In this document: one piece after another, positions 9,115 to 17,838 of the stretch
Layout of the letters: each line of letters opens with the position of its first letter
How positions within the stretch are numbered: the first letter of the stretch is position 1
Source: Halorubrum lipolyticum DSM 21995
GTDB lineage: Archaea; Halobacteriota; Halobacteria; Halobacteriales; Haloferacaceae
Assembly (NCBI RefSeq): GCF_000337375.1
Contig: NZ_AOJG01000040.1
Span: 15,792-79,791, forward strand
Direction: 5' to 3'
DNA: 64,000 bases
Position numbers and translations under genes: made by a program
Notes under the pieces: generated by a model
Seen by the model: only the letters and a program-made list of their open reading frames with translations
What the model was told of the DNA's origin: nothing
Database searches by the model: none

Positions 9115-10788
9115 GTGGTCACGCTGGTGAACCTCCGCGCCTACTGGCGGTTCGTCGTCGTCATGCGACAGTTCTCGCCGCTGATCGTCGCGTACTGGCG
9201 AGACCGAAAGCGATACTTCCTGTTCGGCGGCGGCCGCGAGGTCGACGCCGAGACGCAGCGCGAGCGCGCCGCCGTCCTCCTCGACATCCTGCTCACGCTC
9301 GGCCCGACGTTCATCAAGCTCGGCCAGATCCTCTCGACCCGGCCGGACATCCTCCCGCCGGCGTACATCGAGGTGTTGGAGGGGCTCCAGGACGACGTTC
9401 CCCCGGCCCCGTGGGAGGAGTCGAGGGTCGTCCTCGAAGACGAGTTCGGCCCCGTCGACGAGACGTTCGACGACTTCGACCGGGAGCCGATAAGCGGCGC
9501 GAGCCTCGGACAGGTGTACACCGCCCGCTACGAGGGGACCGACGTGGCGGTGAAGGTCCGTCGGCCGGGGATCGAGTCGCTCGTCGAGGCCGACCTCCGG
9601 ACGATCCGGTGGTCGATCCCGCTGGTCCGGCGGTTCATCGGTAGCGGGCGGGCGTTCTCCCTGGAGAACCTCGCCGACGAGTTCGCGAAGACGATCCGCG
9701 AGGAGATGGACTACAAGCGCGAGCGCGAGATGCTCGAAGAGATCCGCGCCAACTTCGCCGACGAGGACCGGATCCGGATCCCCACCGCCTTCGAGGCGGT
9801 CTCCGGCCCGCGCGTCCTCACGATGGAGTACGTCCCCGGGACCAAGATCAGCGACGTCGACGCCCTCGACGAGGCGGGGACAGACCGGAACGCCATCGCC
9901 GAGACGCTCCAGGAGGTGTACCTCCAGATGATCATCGAGGACGGCGTGTTCCACGCCGACCCCCATCCGGGGAACCTCGCCGTCGACGAGGACGGGCGAG
10001 TGATCTTCTACGACTTCGGGATGGCGGGGCGGGTGGACCCGTTCATCCAGGGGAAGATCGTCGACTTCTACGTCGCGGTCGCCCGGCAGGACATCGACGG
10101 CATCCTCGACACGCTGATCGCGATGGGCACCCTCTCGCCGGAGGCCGACCGCGAGGTGATGGGGAACGTGATGGAGCTGGCCATCGCGGACGCCAGCGGC
10201 GAGGACATCGAGCAGTACCAGGTGAACCAGATCATCGAGCAGGTGGAGTCGACCATCTACGAGTTCCCGCTCCGACTCCCGCCGAACCTCGCGCTCGTGT
10301 TGCGCGTCGCCACCGTCGTCGAGGGGGTCTGCGTCACGCTCGACCCCGAGTTCGACTTCATTTCGACCGCGACGGAGTACCTCAAGGAGGAGGGGTACTA
10401 CGAGCAGACCGCCCGCGACCTCGCCGAGGACGCCGGCCGGCAGGCCCAGAAGACGGCGGAGGCGCTGTTCACGGTCCCGCCGAAGGCGGACGACTTCCTC
10501 GAGCGTGCGAACCGCGGCGACCTCCACGTCGACGTCACGATCGAGGACGACTCGAACGTCCTCGACAAGCTCGCGATGCGGATCGCCTACTCGGTGCTGC
10601 TCGCGGTCGGCGTCCTCTCCGCGACGATCCTCTACTCGTTCGCCGACGCGTGGCGGCTCGCGGGCGTCGTGCTACTGCTCGCGGTCCCGCTGGCGATCGC
10701 GCTCTACCGCTCCTTCCGGAAGAAGCGCGGGCTCCGGACCACGCCCCAGTTCACCAGACAGGGGATGAAAAATCGGCGCGACGACTAG
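9115..10788 (+). CDS. ABC1/AarF/UbiB-family atypical kinase
   Basis: The 557-residue protein shows all UbiB/ADCK hallmarks: the KLGQILSTRPDILP (KxGQ) motif near residues 65-78, the Ala/Gly-rich loop GASLGQVY in place of the P-loop, the VAVKVRRPG lysine, EEMDYKRE, the catalytic FHADPHPGNLAVD and the metal-binding YDFGMAG. Two membrane segments follow near residues 495-535. Relatives support quinone or isoprenoid lipid metabolism by ATPase-like activity; haloarchaea make menaquinones, so a role in lipid or quinone homeostasis is likely but inferred. The GTG start lies three bases after the hsp20 stop, indicating an operon. Confidence 0.9.
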   Translation: MVTLVNLRAYWRFVVVMRQFSPLIVAYWRDRKRYFLFGGGREVDAETQRERAAVLLDILLTLGPTFIKLGQILSTRPDILPPAYIEVLEGLQDDVPPAPWEESRVVLEDEFGPVDETFDDFDREPISGASLGQVYTARYEGTDVAVKVRRPGIESLVEADLRTIRWSIPLVRRFIGSGRAFSLENLADEFAKTIREEMDYKREREMLEEIRANFADEDRIRIPTAFEAVSGPRVLTMEYVPGTKISDVDALDEAGTDRNAIAETLQEVYLQMIIEDGVFHADPHPGNLAVDEDGRVIFYDFGMAGRVDPFIQGKIVDFYVAVARQDIDGILDTLIAMGTLSPEADREVMGNVMELAIADASGEDIEQYQVNQIIEQVESTIYEFPLRLPPNLALVLRVATVVEGVCVTLDPEFDFISTATEYLKEEGYYEQTARDLAEDAGRQAQKTAEALFTVPPKADDFLERANRGDLHVDVTIEDDSNVLDKLAMRIAYSVLLAVGVLSATILYSFADAWRLAGVVLLLAVPLAIALYRSFRKKRGLRTTPQFTRQGMKNRRDD

Positions 10789-10820
10789 CTCCACCGCGCG
10801 AGATCAGCGAGACGGACTCC

Positions 10821-11972
10821 TCACGTCGAGATGACCTCGATCGGAACGAGGAGGAAACAGAGCGCCCCGACGGCGAAGGTCCCGAGCCCGACGGCGAGCC
10901 GGAGCCACCCGAGCCGCTCCTCGTCCGCGGGGTTCGCGGGACCGTTGAACGCGATCACGAGCGAGAACACGCCCCAGAACGCCCACAGCCCCACCGACTG
11001 GTCGATCCCGAAGCCGCGCCAGAAGTAGAGGTACGCGGCGATCGAAAAAAGGGCGCCGGGGACCAGCGCCGCGACCGTCTCCTGCCGCGGGCCGAGCATC
11101 GCCCGGACCATGTGGCCCCCGTCGAGCTGGCCGACCGGCAGGAGGTTGAGCAGGGTGAAGAACATCCCGACCCAGCCGCCGATCACCACCGGGTGCGCGG
11201 TGAGTCCCGGGTCGTCGTACGCCGTCGGCTGGCCGACGAGATCGGCGATGATTCCCAGGAGGGGCGGGTTGTTGAAGCGGATCACCGACCCCGAGGCGTT
11301 CGCGAGCTCGGCCGGGACGCGGATCGGGTCGAGCGAGAGCCCGATCGCGGTGACGGCGACGGTCGCGACCAGCCCCGCGATCGGGCCGGCGACCCCGATG
11401 TCGAACAGGGCCTTTCGGGAGGGCATCCGTCCCCGCATCCGGATGACGGCTCCGAGGGTGCCGAACGGGAAGATAAATGGGATGACGTACGGCAGCGAGA
11501 CGTCGACGCCGTGGTATCGTCCGGCGACGTAGTGGCCGAGCTCGTGGGTCATCAAGACGCCGAGCACCGCGGCCGTGAACGGCCACGCCCGCAGCATAAC
11601 CAGCGGGTTCGCCGCGATCGCCTCCCAGCCGATGTAGTACCACCCGTACGCGCCCACGAACAGCGTCGACAGAATCGTCGCCGCGAACATGGCCACGTTG
11701 ACCCACGGGACCCCGTCTCGACCGCGGGTGAACGGGGTCGCGACGACGACGTGGCCGCCCTCGACCGCCTCCACGTCGACGTCGTACCCGGCGTCGCGGA
11801 ACCGCGGGACCAGCTTCCGCAACAGCGTGCGCTCCGGGATGTACGACTCCCCGACGTACCGAACACGGCCGTCCTCCCGGCGGATCTCGTCGATCCGGAA
11901 GAACGTCCGAAGCGGCTCCGGACGCGGAACGTCGGACGGCCCCGACGGCTCCCCGTCCTCGTGTTCTGACAT
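10821..11972 (-). CDS. Site-2 protease (M50) intramembrane zinc metalloprotease
   Basis: The 383-residue polytopic protease cleaves substrates within the membrane. Its N-terminal about 120 residues form a soluble domain (FRIDEIRREDGRVRYVGESY). The core has the zinc motif HELGH in GVLMTHELGHYVAGRYHG and the second metal-ligand motif LLPVGQLDGGHM. Six or more hydrophobic segments follow the usual S2P order, including a C-terminal one ending LVPIEVIST. It is convergent with the UbiB-type gene, 32 bases apart. Archaeal S2Ps can release membrane-anchored regulators, but no substrate is visible here. The ATG at 11972 precedes a clear Asp/Glu-rich N-terminus. Confidence 0.9.
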   Translation of the reverse strand: MSEHEDGEPSGPSDVPRPEPLRTFFRIDEIRREDGRVRYVGESYIPERTLLRKLVPRFRDAGYDVDVEAVEGGHVVVATPFTRGRDGVPWVNVAMFAATILSTLFVGAYGWYYIGWEAIAANPLVMLRAWPFTAAVLGVLMTHELGHYVAGRYHGVDVSLPYVIPFIFPFGTLGAVIRMRGRMPSRKALFDIGVAGPIAGLVATVAVTAIGLSLDPIRVPAELANASGSVIRFNNPPLLGIIADLVGQPTAYDDPGLTAHPVVIGGWVGMFFTLLNLLPVGQLDGGHMVRAMLGPRQETVAALVPGALFSIAAYLYFWRGFGIDQSVGLWAFWGVFSLVIAFNGPANPADEERLGWLRLAVGLGTFAVGALCFLLVPIEVIST

Positions 11973-12190
11973 CGTCGGTCGTAGCTGGTCGGCGAGTATA
12001 AACCCCGCGTCGGGCGAGGCGTCCGCCCGTCGCTTCGAAAGGAGGGCCGAATGGCGCGTGCCGATCGAGGAGAAGGCGAATAGCGGAGCGGTGGGGCCGG
12101 TCGCCAGCGGGGGGAAGAACGTCGAAGGGGGTTAGCAGTCAGTGCGGGGACGCGCGCGAGCGCGCTGTTCGGCGGCGGCGCTTCCGGCGG

Positions 12191-12451
12191 TCAGGCGGGC
12201 TCGACGCGCCAGGTCGTCGCGCCCGTGTACGACCACTTCTCGACGGTGAGCTCCGTGGCGGAGTCCCGGAGCTTCACCATCAGCGCGCCGATCTCTTTCG
12301 GCGAGAGTTCGACGTCTTCGGAGATGAACTTCCCTTTGAAGTACATCTCACCGTCCTCGGCGCGGTCGAGCAGGTACCGCTTCAGCCGCTCTTCCTTGCT
12401 GAGGTCGTCGGTCGCGGTCGCGGTCGTGGAGGGATTTGCAGTCGCGCTCAT
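12191..12451 (-). CDS. Small conserved haloarchaeal protein (DUF7123-type)
   Basis: The 86-residue protein has a Thr/Ala-rich start and then a compact domain (LSKEERLKRYLLDRAEDGEM, FKGKFISEDVELSPKEIGAL, ATTWRVEPA) whose predicted helix-helix-strand layout resembles a small winged-helix. It may be a DNA-binding protein, but no biochemical role is known to me; I recall it as DUF7123. TTTATAAC on the minus strand (12481-12488) lies about 30 bases upstream, so the message is probably leaderless and well expressed. Confidence 0.8.
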   Translation of the reverse strand: MSATANPSTTATATDDLSKEERLKRYLLDRAEDGEMYFKGKFISEDVELSPKEIGALMVKLRDSATELTVEKWSYTGATTWRVEPA

Positions 12452-12787
12452 GGTACACTCACCGCTTGTCCTCGGAGGGTGTTATAAAGGTACGACCGTT
12501 GGAGGGTGTTCAGTGGCTTTCATGGCGTTTCAGGCCGCGACGAGGAGCTAAAAGGTGTCAGACGAATCGTTCATAACGGTTTCAGAACGCCGTAGACATT
12601 TCATAACGACTAGAGAACAGTTCGATTCGGACTACTCGCGTTCGGTCAGATCCGGCGCTGTCGGCTCGGAGATCCGCCATTTCCCGGCAACAATTGCGCC
12701 ATCTGGGCGTCCGAAGCGTTCGTCCGCGCGCGCTCGACGCCGCCTTCCGAGCGATCGCGACGCGCCGCCGCCGCGCGTCCGCCCCGC
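12452..12787. other. Gene-free stretch upstream of the DUF7123-type gene
   Basis: Apart from the TATA element CCTTTATAAC (minus strand, 12481-12490), I see no conserved structure. Short imperfect repeats of TTCATAACG (near 12570 and 12599) stand out. No tRNA cloverleaf or long coding frame is supported. The rightmost part borders the MoaE gene's stop. Confidence 0.4.
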
Positions 12788-13675
12788 CTATTCCCGGCGA
12801 TGGACCCAGAACTCCTCGGCCTCCGTGGCCTCCTTTTTGAATATCGGCACCTCGTCTTTCAGCCGGTCGATCCCGTCCTCGACCGTCCGGAACGCCTCCC
12901 GACGGTGCCCGGCGAGGACGACGACGAACACGATGTCCTCGCCCGCCTCGATAACGCCCGTCCGGTGGTGCATCCGGACCTCGAACACGCCGTCGCGCTC
13001 CGCTAACTCGGCCGCGATGGCGTCCATCCGCTCCGCGGCGACCCCCTCGTACTTCTCGAACGCGAGGTGAGTCGTCCGGTCGTCGTCCGGGGCGTCGCGC
13101 GCCCGGACGCGTCCGGTGAACGTCGCGATAGCGCCGGCGCGGTCCGCGTCCGCGGACGCCTCCACCCGGCGGACCAACGCCTCTCGAGTGATCCACGGCT
13201 CCGCGTCGGCCAGGTCCCCGACGAGTCGATCGAGGTCGACGCCGTCTGGCGTATCCGCGGCGGCGACGACCGAGCCTGGCACGTCCGACCGCTCCGCGCC
13301 CGCGCCGAGCAGGACCGTCGGGAGGCGCAGACGGGACTCGCCGACGGCGACGAGGGAGTCGTGATCGGGCGCGAGTCCGTCGAGGAGGTCGTCGAGCCCG
13401 TCGACGCGGCCGCGACCCGTCCAAGAGCCGTCGGCGTCGAGCGCGATCGCCGTGTCGGCGGTCGTGTCGGGCCTGCCTCCGTCCCCGTCGAATCCGCGTT
13501 GTCCCGCCGTGACGCCCCCGTCTGTCGCCTCGGGATCGGCCGTCTGTCCGGAGGTGTCGCCGTCGCCGTCGGCTGTTCCCCCGCAGTCGACGACCGCCAC
13601 CCGCCCGTCGAGTCGGTCCGCGAGCGACGCCGCGAGGTCGGGCGCCCCCGGGCCGACGATCGATATCGGTTGCAT
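12788..13675 (-). CDS. moaE: Molybdopterin synthase large subunit MoaE with N-terminal MobB-like domain
   Basis: The 295-residue fusion has a MoaE domain from about residue 155 on. It shows TFTGRVRARD, LAFEKYEG, the RMHHRTGVI loop, VLAGHRREAF and PIFKKE, whose lysines are the expected active-site residues for sulfur transfer to precursor Z. The N-terminal 150 residues begin ISIVGPGAPDLAASLADRL, which aligns with a MobB-like P-loop protein, but the G-x4-GK(S/T) lysine is missing, so nucleotide binding is doubtful. Acidic low-complexity linkers join the parts. The product acts with a MoaD-like protein not encoded here. A TATA-like GCCTAAGCC lies about 26-31 bases upstream of ATG 13675. Confidence 0.88.
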   Translation of the reverse strand: MQPISIVGPGAPDLAASLADRLDGRVAVVDCGGTADGDGDTSGQTADPEATDGGVTAGQRGFDGDGGRPDTTADTAIALDADGSWTGRGRVDGLDDLLDGLAPDHDSLVAVGESRLRLPTVLLGAGAERSDVPGSVVAAADTPDGVDLDRLVGDLADAEPWITREALVRRVEASADADRAGAIATFTGRVRARDAPDDDRTTHLAFEKYEGVAAERMDAIAAELAERDGVFEVRMHHRTGVIEAGEDIVFVVVLAGHRREAFRTVEDGIDRLKDEVPIFKKEATEAEEFWVHRRE

Positions 13676-13789
13676 ACCCGAGAGCGGGCTGCGAGCGGCT
13701 TAGGCGTTTCCCGGGAGACAGGGGGCAGCCGGAAGCGACCCGGTCTCGCTTGATAATCCTTAAGACCGCGACAGGGATATTCGACGGTA

Positions 13790-14515
13790 ATGAGAGTCGT
13801 CGTTTCTATCGGCGGGAGCGTGCTCGCGCCCGATCTGGACCCCGACCGGGTGGCCGCCTACGCCGAGGCGATCGAGCGACTAGCGGCCGACGGCTGCGAG
13901 GTCGGCGTCGTCGTCGGCGGGGGCGGCGTCGCGCGAGAGTACATCGAGACGGCGCGCGATCTGGGCGCGAACGAGGTCGAGCTCGACCAGCTCGGCATCG
14001 GGACGACCCGACTCAACGCCCGGCTGCTGATCGCCGCGCTCGGCGACCGCGCGAACCTCTCGCCCGCGGCCGGGTACGACGAGGCCGTGGCGGCGCTCCG
14101 CCGCGGAGAGGTCGCGGTGATGGGCGGCGTGACTCCCGGACAGACCACCGACGCCGTCGCCGCCGCCTTCGCGGAGTCGGTCGACGCCGATCTCCTCGTG
14201 TACGCTACGAGCGCCGACGGCGTCTACGACGCCGATCCCAACGTCGACGACGACGCGACCCAGTTCGCGTCGCTGTCCCCCTCCGAGCTCGTCGACATCG
14301 TCCTCCCGATGAGCCGGAACGCGGGGGCGTCCGCCCCCGTCGACCTGCTCGCGGCCAAGCTGATCGACCGGGCGGGGATCCGCTCGATCGTCCTCGACGG
14401 CACCGATCCGAGCGCGGTCGTCGACGCCGTGCTGCGCGGCGAGCACACCGGTACCGACGTGGTTCCGACCGGGAGCGGGGAGCCGACCTACTGGACGGGG
14501 GCGGGCGACGCGTGA
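13790..14515 (+). CDS. pyrH: UMP kinase
   Basis: The 241-residue amino-acid-kinase-fold enzyme phosphorylates UMP to UDP. It shows the N-terminal VVVSIGGSVLAPDL, the glycine-rich VVVGGGGVAREYI, a GTTRLNARLL substrate segment and the GGVTPGQTTDAVAAAFAE loop typical of archaeal PyrH. Length matches the family. CCTTAAGAC at 13758-13766 is a TATA box placing transcription at ATG 13790 (leaderless). Its TGA overlaps the GTG of the downstream lysS by GTGA, so the two are translationally coupled. This pyrH-lysS pairing is common in haloarchaea. Confidence 0.95.
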   Translation: MRVVVSIGGSVLAPDLDPDRVAAYAEAIERLAADGCEVGVVVGGGGVAREYIETARDLGANEVELDQLGIGTTRLNARLLIAALGDRANLSPAAGYDEAVAALRRGEVAVMGGVTPGQTTDAVAAAFAESVDADLLVYATSADGVYDADPNVDDDATQFASLSPSELVDIVLPMSRNAGASAPVDLLAAKLIDRAGIRSIVLDGTDPSAVVDAVLRGEHTGTDVVPTGSGEPTYWTGAGDA

Positions 14516-16257
14516 GCGCCGGCGACGCCCCCGACGCGACGGCGGACTCGACGCCCGACGACTCCCCGCACATCCTCTCCGAACAGGCACGCGGGGCCGA
14601 CGGCGCGACGGGCGACGGAACCGAGGGCGACGAGGGCGAAGACAGGGGGTTCCGCGCCTTCTGGGCCGACGTGGTCGCCGACGAGATCGAGGCGCGCGAC
14701 CCCGACGAACCGATCGTGATCAAGGGCGGCGTCTCACCCTCGGGGGTCGCGCACCTCGGGAACTTCAACGAGATCATCCGCGGCTACTTCGTCGCGGCGG
14801 TGCTGCGCGAGCGCGGCCACGAGGTCCGGCAGGTGTTCACCTCCGACGACAAGGACCCGCTCCGGAAGCTCCCGCGGAAGCTGGCGAACGCCGACGGGGA
14901 GATCGTCGGGCTCGGCGAGGTCGACGCCGGCGCCCTCGGCCGGAACCTCGGGAAGCCGTACACCGCGATCCCGGACCCGTTCGGCGAGCGCGACTCGTAC
15001 GCCGCCCACTTCGCCGCCCTGCTGAAGGCCGACGCCGAGCGGCTGGAGATTCCGGTCGAGATGGTCTCGAACACGGAGCTGTACGCCGACGGCGCCTTCG
15101 ACGACGTGACCCGGACCGTCCTCTCGGACCTCGACGGCGTCCGCGAGGTGCTCTCGACGTACCAGGACAAGGTCGACGGTGAGTACGTCCCCTTCAACCC
15201 GGTGTGCGCCGAGTGCGGGAAGATCACCGAGACGGTGACGAGCGTCGACCTCGACGCCGAGACCGTCGAGTACGTCTGTACCGACATGGAGGTCGGCGAC
15301 GAGGTCATCCAGGGGTGCGGCCACGAGGGGACCGCGACGTTCCGCGAGGGGAAGCTCCCGTGGCGGCTGGAGTGGCCCGGCCAGTGGGACGTGCTCGGCG
15401 TCGACTTCGAGCCGTTCGGGAAGGACCACGCGGAGGGGTCGTGGCCCTCCGGCGTCGACGTGGCCCGGAACGTCCTCGGGATCGAACCGCCCGTTCCGAT
15501 GGTGTACGAGTGGTTCACGCTCAACGGCGAGCCGCTCTCCTCGTCGGCCGGTAACATCGTCACCGTGCCTGAGCTGCTCGACCTGCTCGAGCCCGCGGTG
15601 CTCCGGTACTTCTTCGCGCTCCACCCGAAGAAGGCCCGCGACCTCGACGTCGAGCGCCTCGACCAGCTCGTCGACCGGTTCGACCGGTTCGAGCGCGCCT
15701 ACTTCGGCGAGGTCGACGACGAGGACCTGACCGCCTTCGCCGAGCGCGCCTACCCGTTCGTCGTCGGGCGTGCGGACGACCCGCCCACCGAGAAGCCCGT
15801 CCGGCTCCCGTACACGTTCGCGGCCGTGCTCGGGATGGTCGACGACCCCGACTTCCGCGAGCGGCTCGCCCGCGACGAGGGACACATCCCCGACGACGCC
15901 TCCGACGAGACCGTCGCGGCCGCGCTGGCCCGCGTCGAGAAGGCGCGAAACTGGGCGGAGCGCACCGGAAACGAGTACGATTATCGGCTCCAAGCGGAGC
16001 TGCCCGACGCGGAGTTCGACGAGGCCGTCGCGGCCGCGCTCGACGACCTCGCCGACTTCGTCGCCGCGGGCCACGACGGCGACGCGATCCAGGCGGAGAT
16101 GTACGAGACGGCGCGCGCGCACGACGTGGAGGTGAGCGACTTCTTCGCGGCGGGCTACCGGCTCTTCTTCGACGACACGCAGGGACCGCGGCTCGGCGAG
16201 TTCCTCGGCGAACTGGAGCGCGACTACGTCGTTGCGCGGCTCCGGCGGGAGGCGTAG
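14512..16257 (+). CDS. lysS: Lysyl-tRNA synthetase, class I
   Basis: The 581-residue enzyme charges tRNA-Lys. It is the archaeal class I type: HIGH-equivalent PSGVAHLGNFNE near residues 77-88, KMSKS-equivalent LSSSAGN near residue 343, and a zinc-like CAECGKIT with a later CGHEG. The first about 45 residues are an acidic low-complexity extension (DATADSTPDD) before the conserved FRAFWADVVADEI. The GTG start at 14512 overlaps the pyrH stop. A reading frame continuing upstream inside pyrH is the shadow of that gene. The stop is directly followed by ATG of the next small gene (16258), so all three form one operon. Confidence 0.95.
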   Translation: MSAGDAPDATADSTPDDSPHILSEQARGADGATGDGTEGDEGEDRGFRAFWADVVADEIEARDPDEPIVIKGGVSPSGVAHLGNFNEIIRGYFVAAVLRERGHEVRQVFTSDDKDPLRKLPRKLANADGEIVGLGEVDAGALGRNLGKPYTAIPDPFGERDSYAAHFAALLKADAERLEIPVEMVSNTELYADGAFDDVTRTVLSDLDGVREVLSTYQDKVDGEYVPFNPVCAECGKITETVTSVDLDAETVEYVCTDMEVGDEVIQGCGHEGTATFREGKLPWRLEWPGQWDVLGVDFEPFGKDHAEGSWPSGVDVARNVLGIEPPVPMVYEWFTLNGEPLSSSAGNIVTVPELLDLLEPAVLRYFFALHPKKARDLDVERLDQLVDRFDRFERAYFGEVDDEDLTAFAERAYPFVVGRADDPPTEKPVRLPYTFAAVLGMVDDPDFRERLARDEGHIPDDASDETVAAALARVEKARNWAERTGNEYDYRLQAELPDAEFDEAVAAALDDLADFVAAGHDGDAIQAEMYETARAHDVEVSDFFAAGYRLFFDDTQGPRLGEFLGELERDYVVARLRREA

Positions 16258-16527
16258 ATGCCCGAGGACCGCTCGCTCGACGAGTTCGGTGGGGTCGACG
16301 CCGACGGCGCGGACGGTGAGGCAACCGCCGACGCCGACGGCGCCGGCTCGTCATCTGAGCCGGCCGACGCCCCGGACGACATCCCGGCCGTCGACGACCC
16401 GACCCCCGCGACGGCGACGGCGACGTGGACCGCCGGCGGGGCCGACTGCGAGCGGTGCAGCGAGCGCGCCGAGCGGCGCTGGCTCGACGACGGCGACCGC
16501 GTCTGTCCCGATTGCAAGTCGTGGTAG
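16258..16527 (+). CDS. Small zinc-finger protein (DUF7573-type)
   Basis: The 89-residue protein has an acidic, Asp/Ala-rich N-terminal 55 residues and a C-terminal zinc-ribbon: CERCSERAERRWLDDGDRVC followed by PDCKSW, giving two CxxC knuckles. Its ATG begins immediately after the lysS stop (no gap), so it is the last gene of the pyrH-lysS operon. It may bind nucleic acid or a protein partner. I recall it as DUF7573 but am not certain. Confidence 0.75.
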   Translation: MPEDRSLDEFGGVDADGADGEATADADGAGSSSEPADAPDDIPAVDDPTPATATATWTAGGADCERCSERAERRWLDDGDRVCPDCKSW

Positions 16528-16558
16528 TTCGAGTCAAGGTTTAAGACGGAACGGGGAG

Positions 16559-16575
16559 TGTCGTTAGTTACGACA
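16559..16575. promoter_or_regulatory. Inverted repeat upstream of a histidine kinase gene
   Basis: TGTCGT-TAGTT-ACGACA is a perfect 6-bp-arm dyad centred about 38 bases before ATG 16605 and just after the TATA-like GGTTTAAGA (about 16539-16547). It is a candidate operator for the kinase gene. Confidence 0.4.
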
Positions 16576-16604
16576 ACGAACGCGTGACGTTTAGTGAAAT
16601 ATAA

Positions 16605-17594
16605 ATGAAATTAGAACCCGACTTCGTCTTCGGCCGGTCTCCGCGGCAGCTCGCCGTCGCGTATCTCTGTCTCGGAGCGCTGTTCGTCGGCGTCGCCGAC
16701 CTCGCGGTCGCGGTCGCGGTCGGGTCGCTCTCGGCGTGGACGCCGATCCACGCCGTCGACGGGTGGGTGTTCGTCGGCGCTTCGTCGCTGGTCCTCTACG
16801 GCGCGACGGCGTACCAGCGGCGCCGCGCGGTCGCCGCTCGGAGCGAACTCGAAACGTCGAACCAGCAGTTGCAGGTGTTGAGCCGGGTGTTCCGGCACAA
16901 CGTGCGGAACGACCTCAACGTGATTCAGGGGTACACGGACCTGCTCGCCGACCGGATCGACGACGAGCGGGGGCAGGAGTGTCTGGCGACAATCCGGGAG
17001 ACGACCGACGACGTGGTCGAGATCAGCGAGAAGCTGCGCGTCATCGAGGACGCTTCGCCGGCCCCGCCGAGCGGGCGGATCGACCTCGTCGACGCGGTCC
17101 GCGAGGCGGCCGCGGGCGTCGACCGCGCGGACGTGTCTCTCACCGTCGACGCGCCCGCCGAGGCGTGGGTCCGCGCGGACGAGTCGATCGAGTACCCGAT
17201 CCGAGAGGTGTTCGAAAACGCCGTCACGCACAACGACGAGTCGGTGCGCCGGGTCGACGCTCGCGTCACGGAGAACGGGTCGACGGTCTGCTTGGAGGTC
17301 CGTGACAACGGTCCGGGGATCCCCGACGACGAGCGGGCGGTGTTGCGCGCCGAGGAGGAGACGCCGCTGTCGCACGCGAGCAGTATCGGGCTGTGGCTCG
17401 TCAAGTGGATGTGCGAGACGCAGGGCGGGACGGTCGGGTTCGAGACGACCGACGACGGGACGACGGTCCGGCTCCGATTCGAGTCGACCGACGGCCCGAC
17501 AGCGCCTGCCGTCAGCACGGAAAGAGAGACGCGAAGCGAGCCCCAAACGAAAATCCGGGGCGAAAAACGAGACCGATCCGGGACGCGACCCTAG
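16605..17594 (+). CDS. Membrane histidine kinase
   Basis: The 329-residue sensor kinase has two N-terminal membrane segments (about residues 16-42 and 53-70), a short linker helix, the dimerisation/phosphoacceptor box RVFRHNVRNDLNVIQGY (His98) and an HATPase domain with N box FENAVTHND, G1 box DNGPGIPDDE and a later SSIGLWLVKWM. No PAS or other input domain is present, so sensing must be through the membrane segments. No response regulator lies adjacent, as is common in haloarchaea. Its TAG lies in the palindrome CTAG shared with the convergent small gene at 17591. Confidence 0.88.
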   Translation: MKLEPDFVFGRSPRQLAVAYLCLGALFVGVADLAVAVAVGSLSAWTPIHAVDGWVFVGASSLVLYGATAYQRRRAVAARSELETSNQQLQVLSRVFRHNVRNDLNVIQGYTDLLADRIDDERGQECLATIRETTDDVVEISEKLRVIEDASPAPPSGRIDLVDAVREAAAGVDRADVSLTVDAPAEAWVRADESIEYPIREVFENAVTHNDESVRRVDARVTENGSTVCLEVRDNGPGIPDDERAVLRAEEETPLSHASSIGLWLVKWMCETQGGTVGFETTDDGTTVRLRFESTDGPTAPAVSTERETRSEPQTKIRGEKRDRSGTRP

Positions 17595-17725
17595 TCGAGC
17601 TCCGTGATCGTCACCGCGTACACCGCGCCGCAGCTGCCGCATTCGACGTGGACCCCGCGGCTCGTCTCCCCGCGGGTGAACTCGGAGATCTCCTCCGAGC
17701 ACGAGCACTCGAACTGGACTTTCAT
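17591..17725 (-). CDS. Very small zinc-ribbon-like protein
   Basis: This 44-residue gene reads MKVQFECSCSEEISEFTRG and ends VECGSCGAVYAVTITELD, giving a CxC plus CxxC arrangement like a minimal zinc ribbon. It is too short for many gene callers, but its codon composition and Cys spacing are convincing. A TATA-like TTTAAATAC lies upstream at 17748-17756, fitting a leaderless ATG at 17725. It is not S27ae, whose CxxC pairs and length pattern differ. Its stop codon TAG shares the CTAG palindrome with the histidine kinase stop. Confidence 0.7.
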   Translation of the reverse strand: MKVQFECSCSEEISEFTRGETSRGVHVECGSCGAVYAVTITELD

Positions 17726-17838
17726 TACTCCGAGTACACGGTTCTAGTATTTAAAAGAAACCGTCCCGAAATCGCGTTTGAAAATCGAGGCGCGGCGGTC
17801 GGAAACGAGCGCCGTCACCGGCGGTGGGTCGTCGACGC

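Noticed and set aside
13750-14511. N-terminal extension of LysRS reading through pyrH
   Set aside because: The extension is Arg-rich with no LysRS similarity and overlaps the well-supported pyrH gene. GTG 14512 gives the proper start.
17591-17725. The small zinc protein as the missing S27ae
   Set aside because: The CxC/CxxC layout and residues differ from S27ae's two CxxC pairs, and it is not adjacent to S24e.
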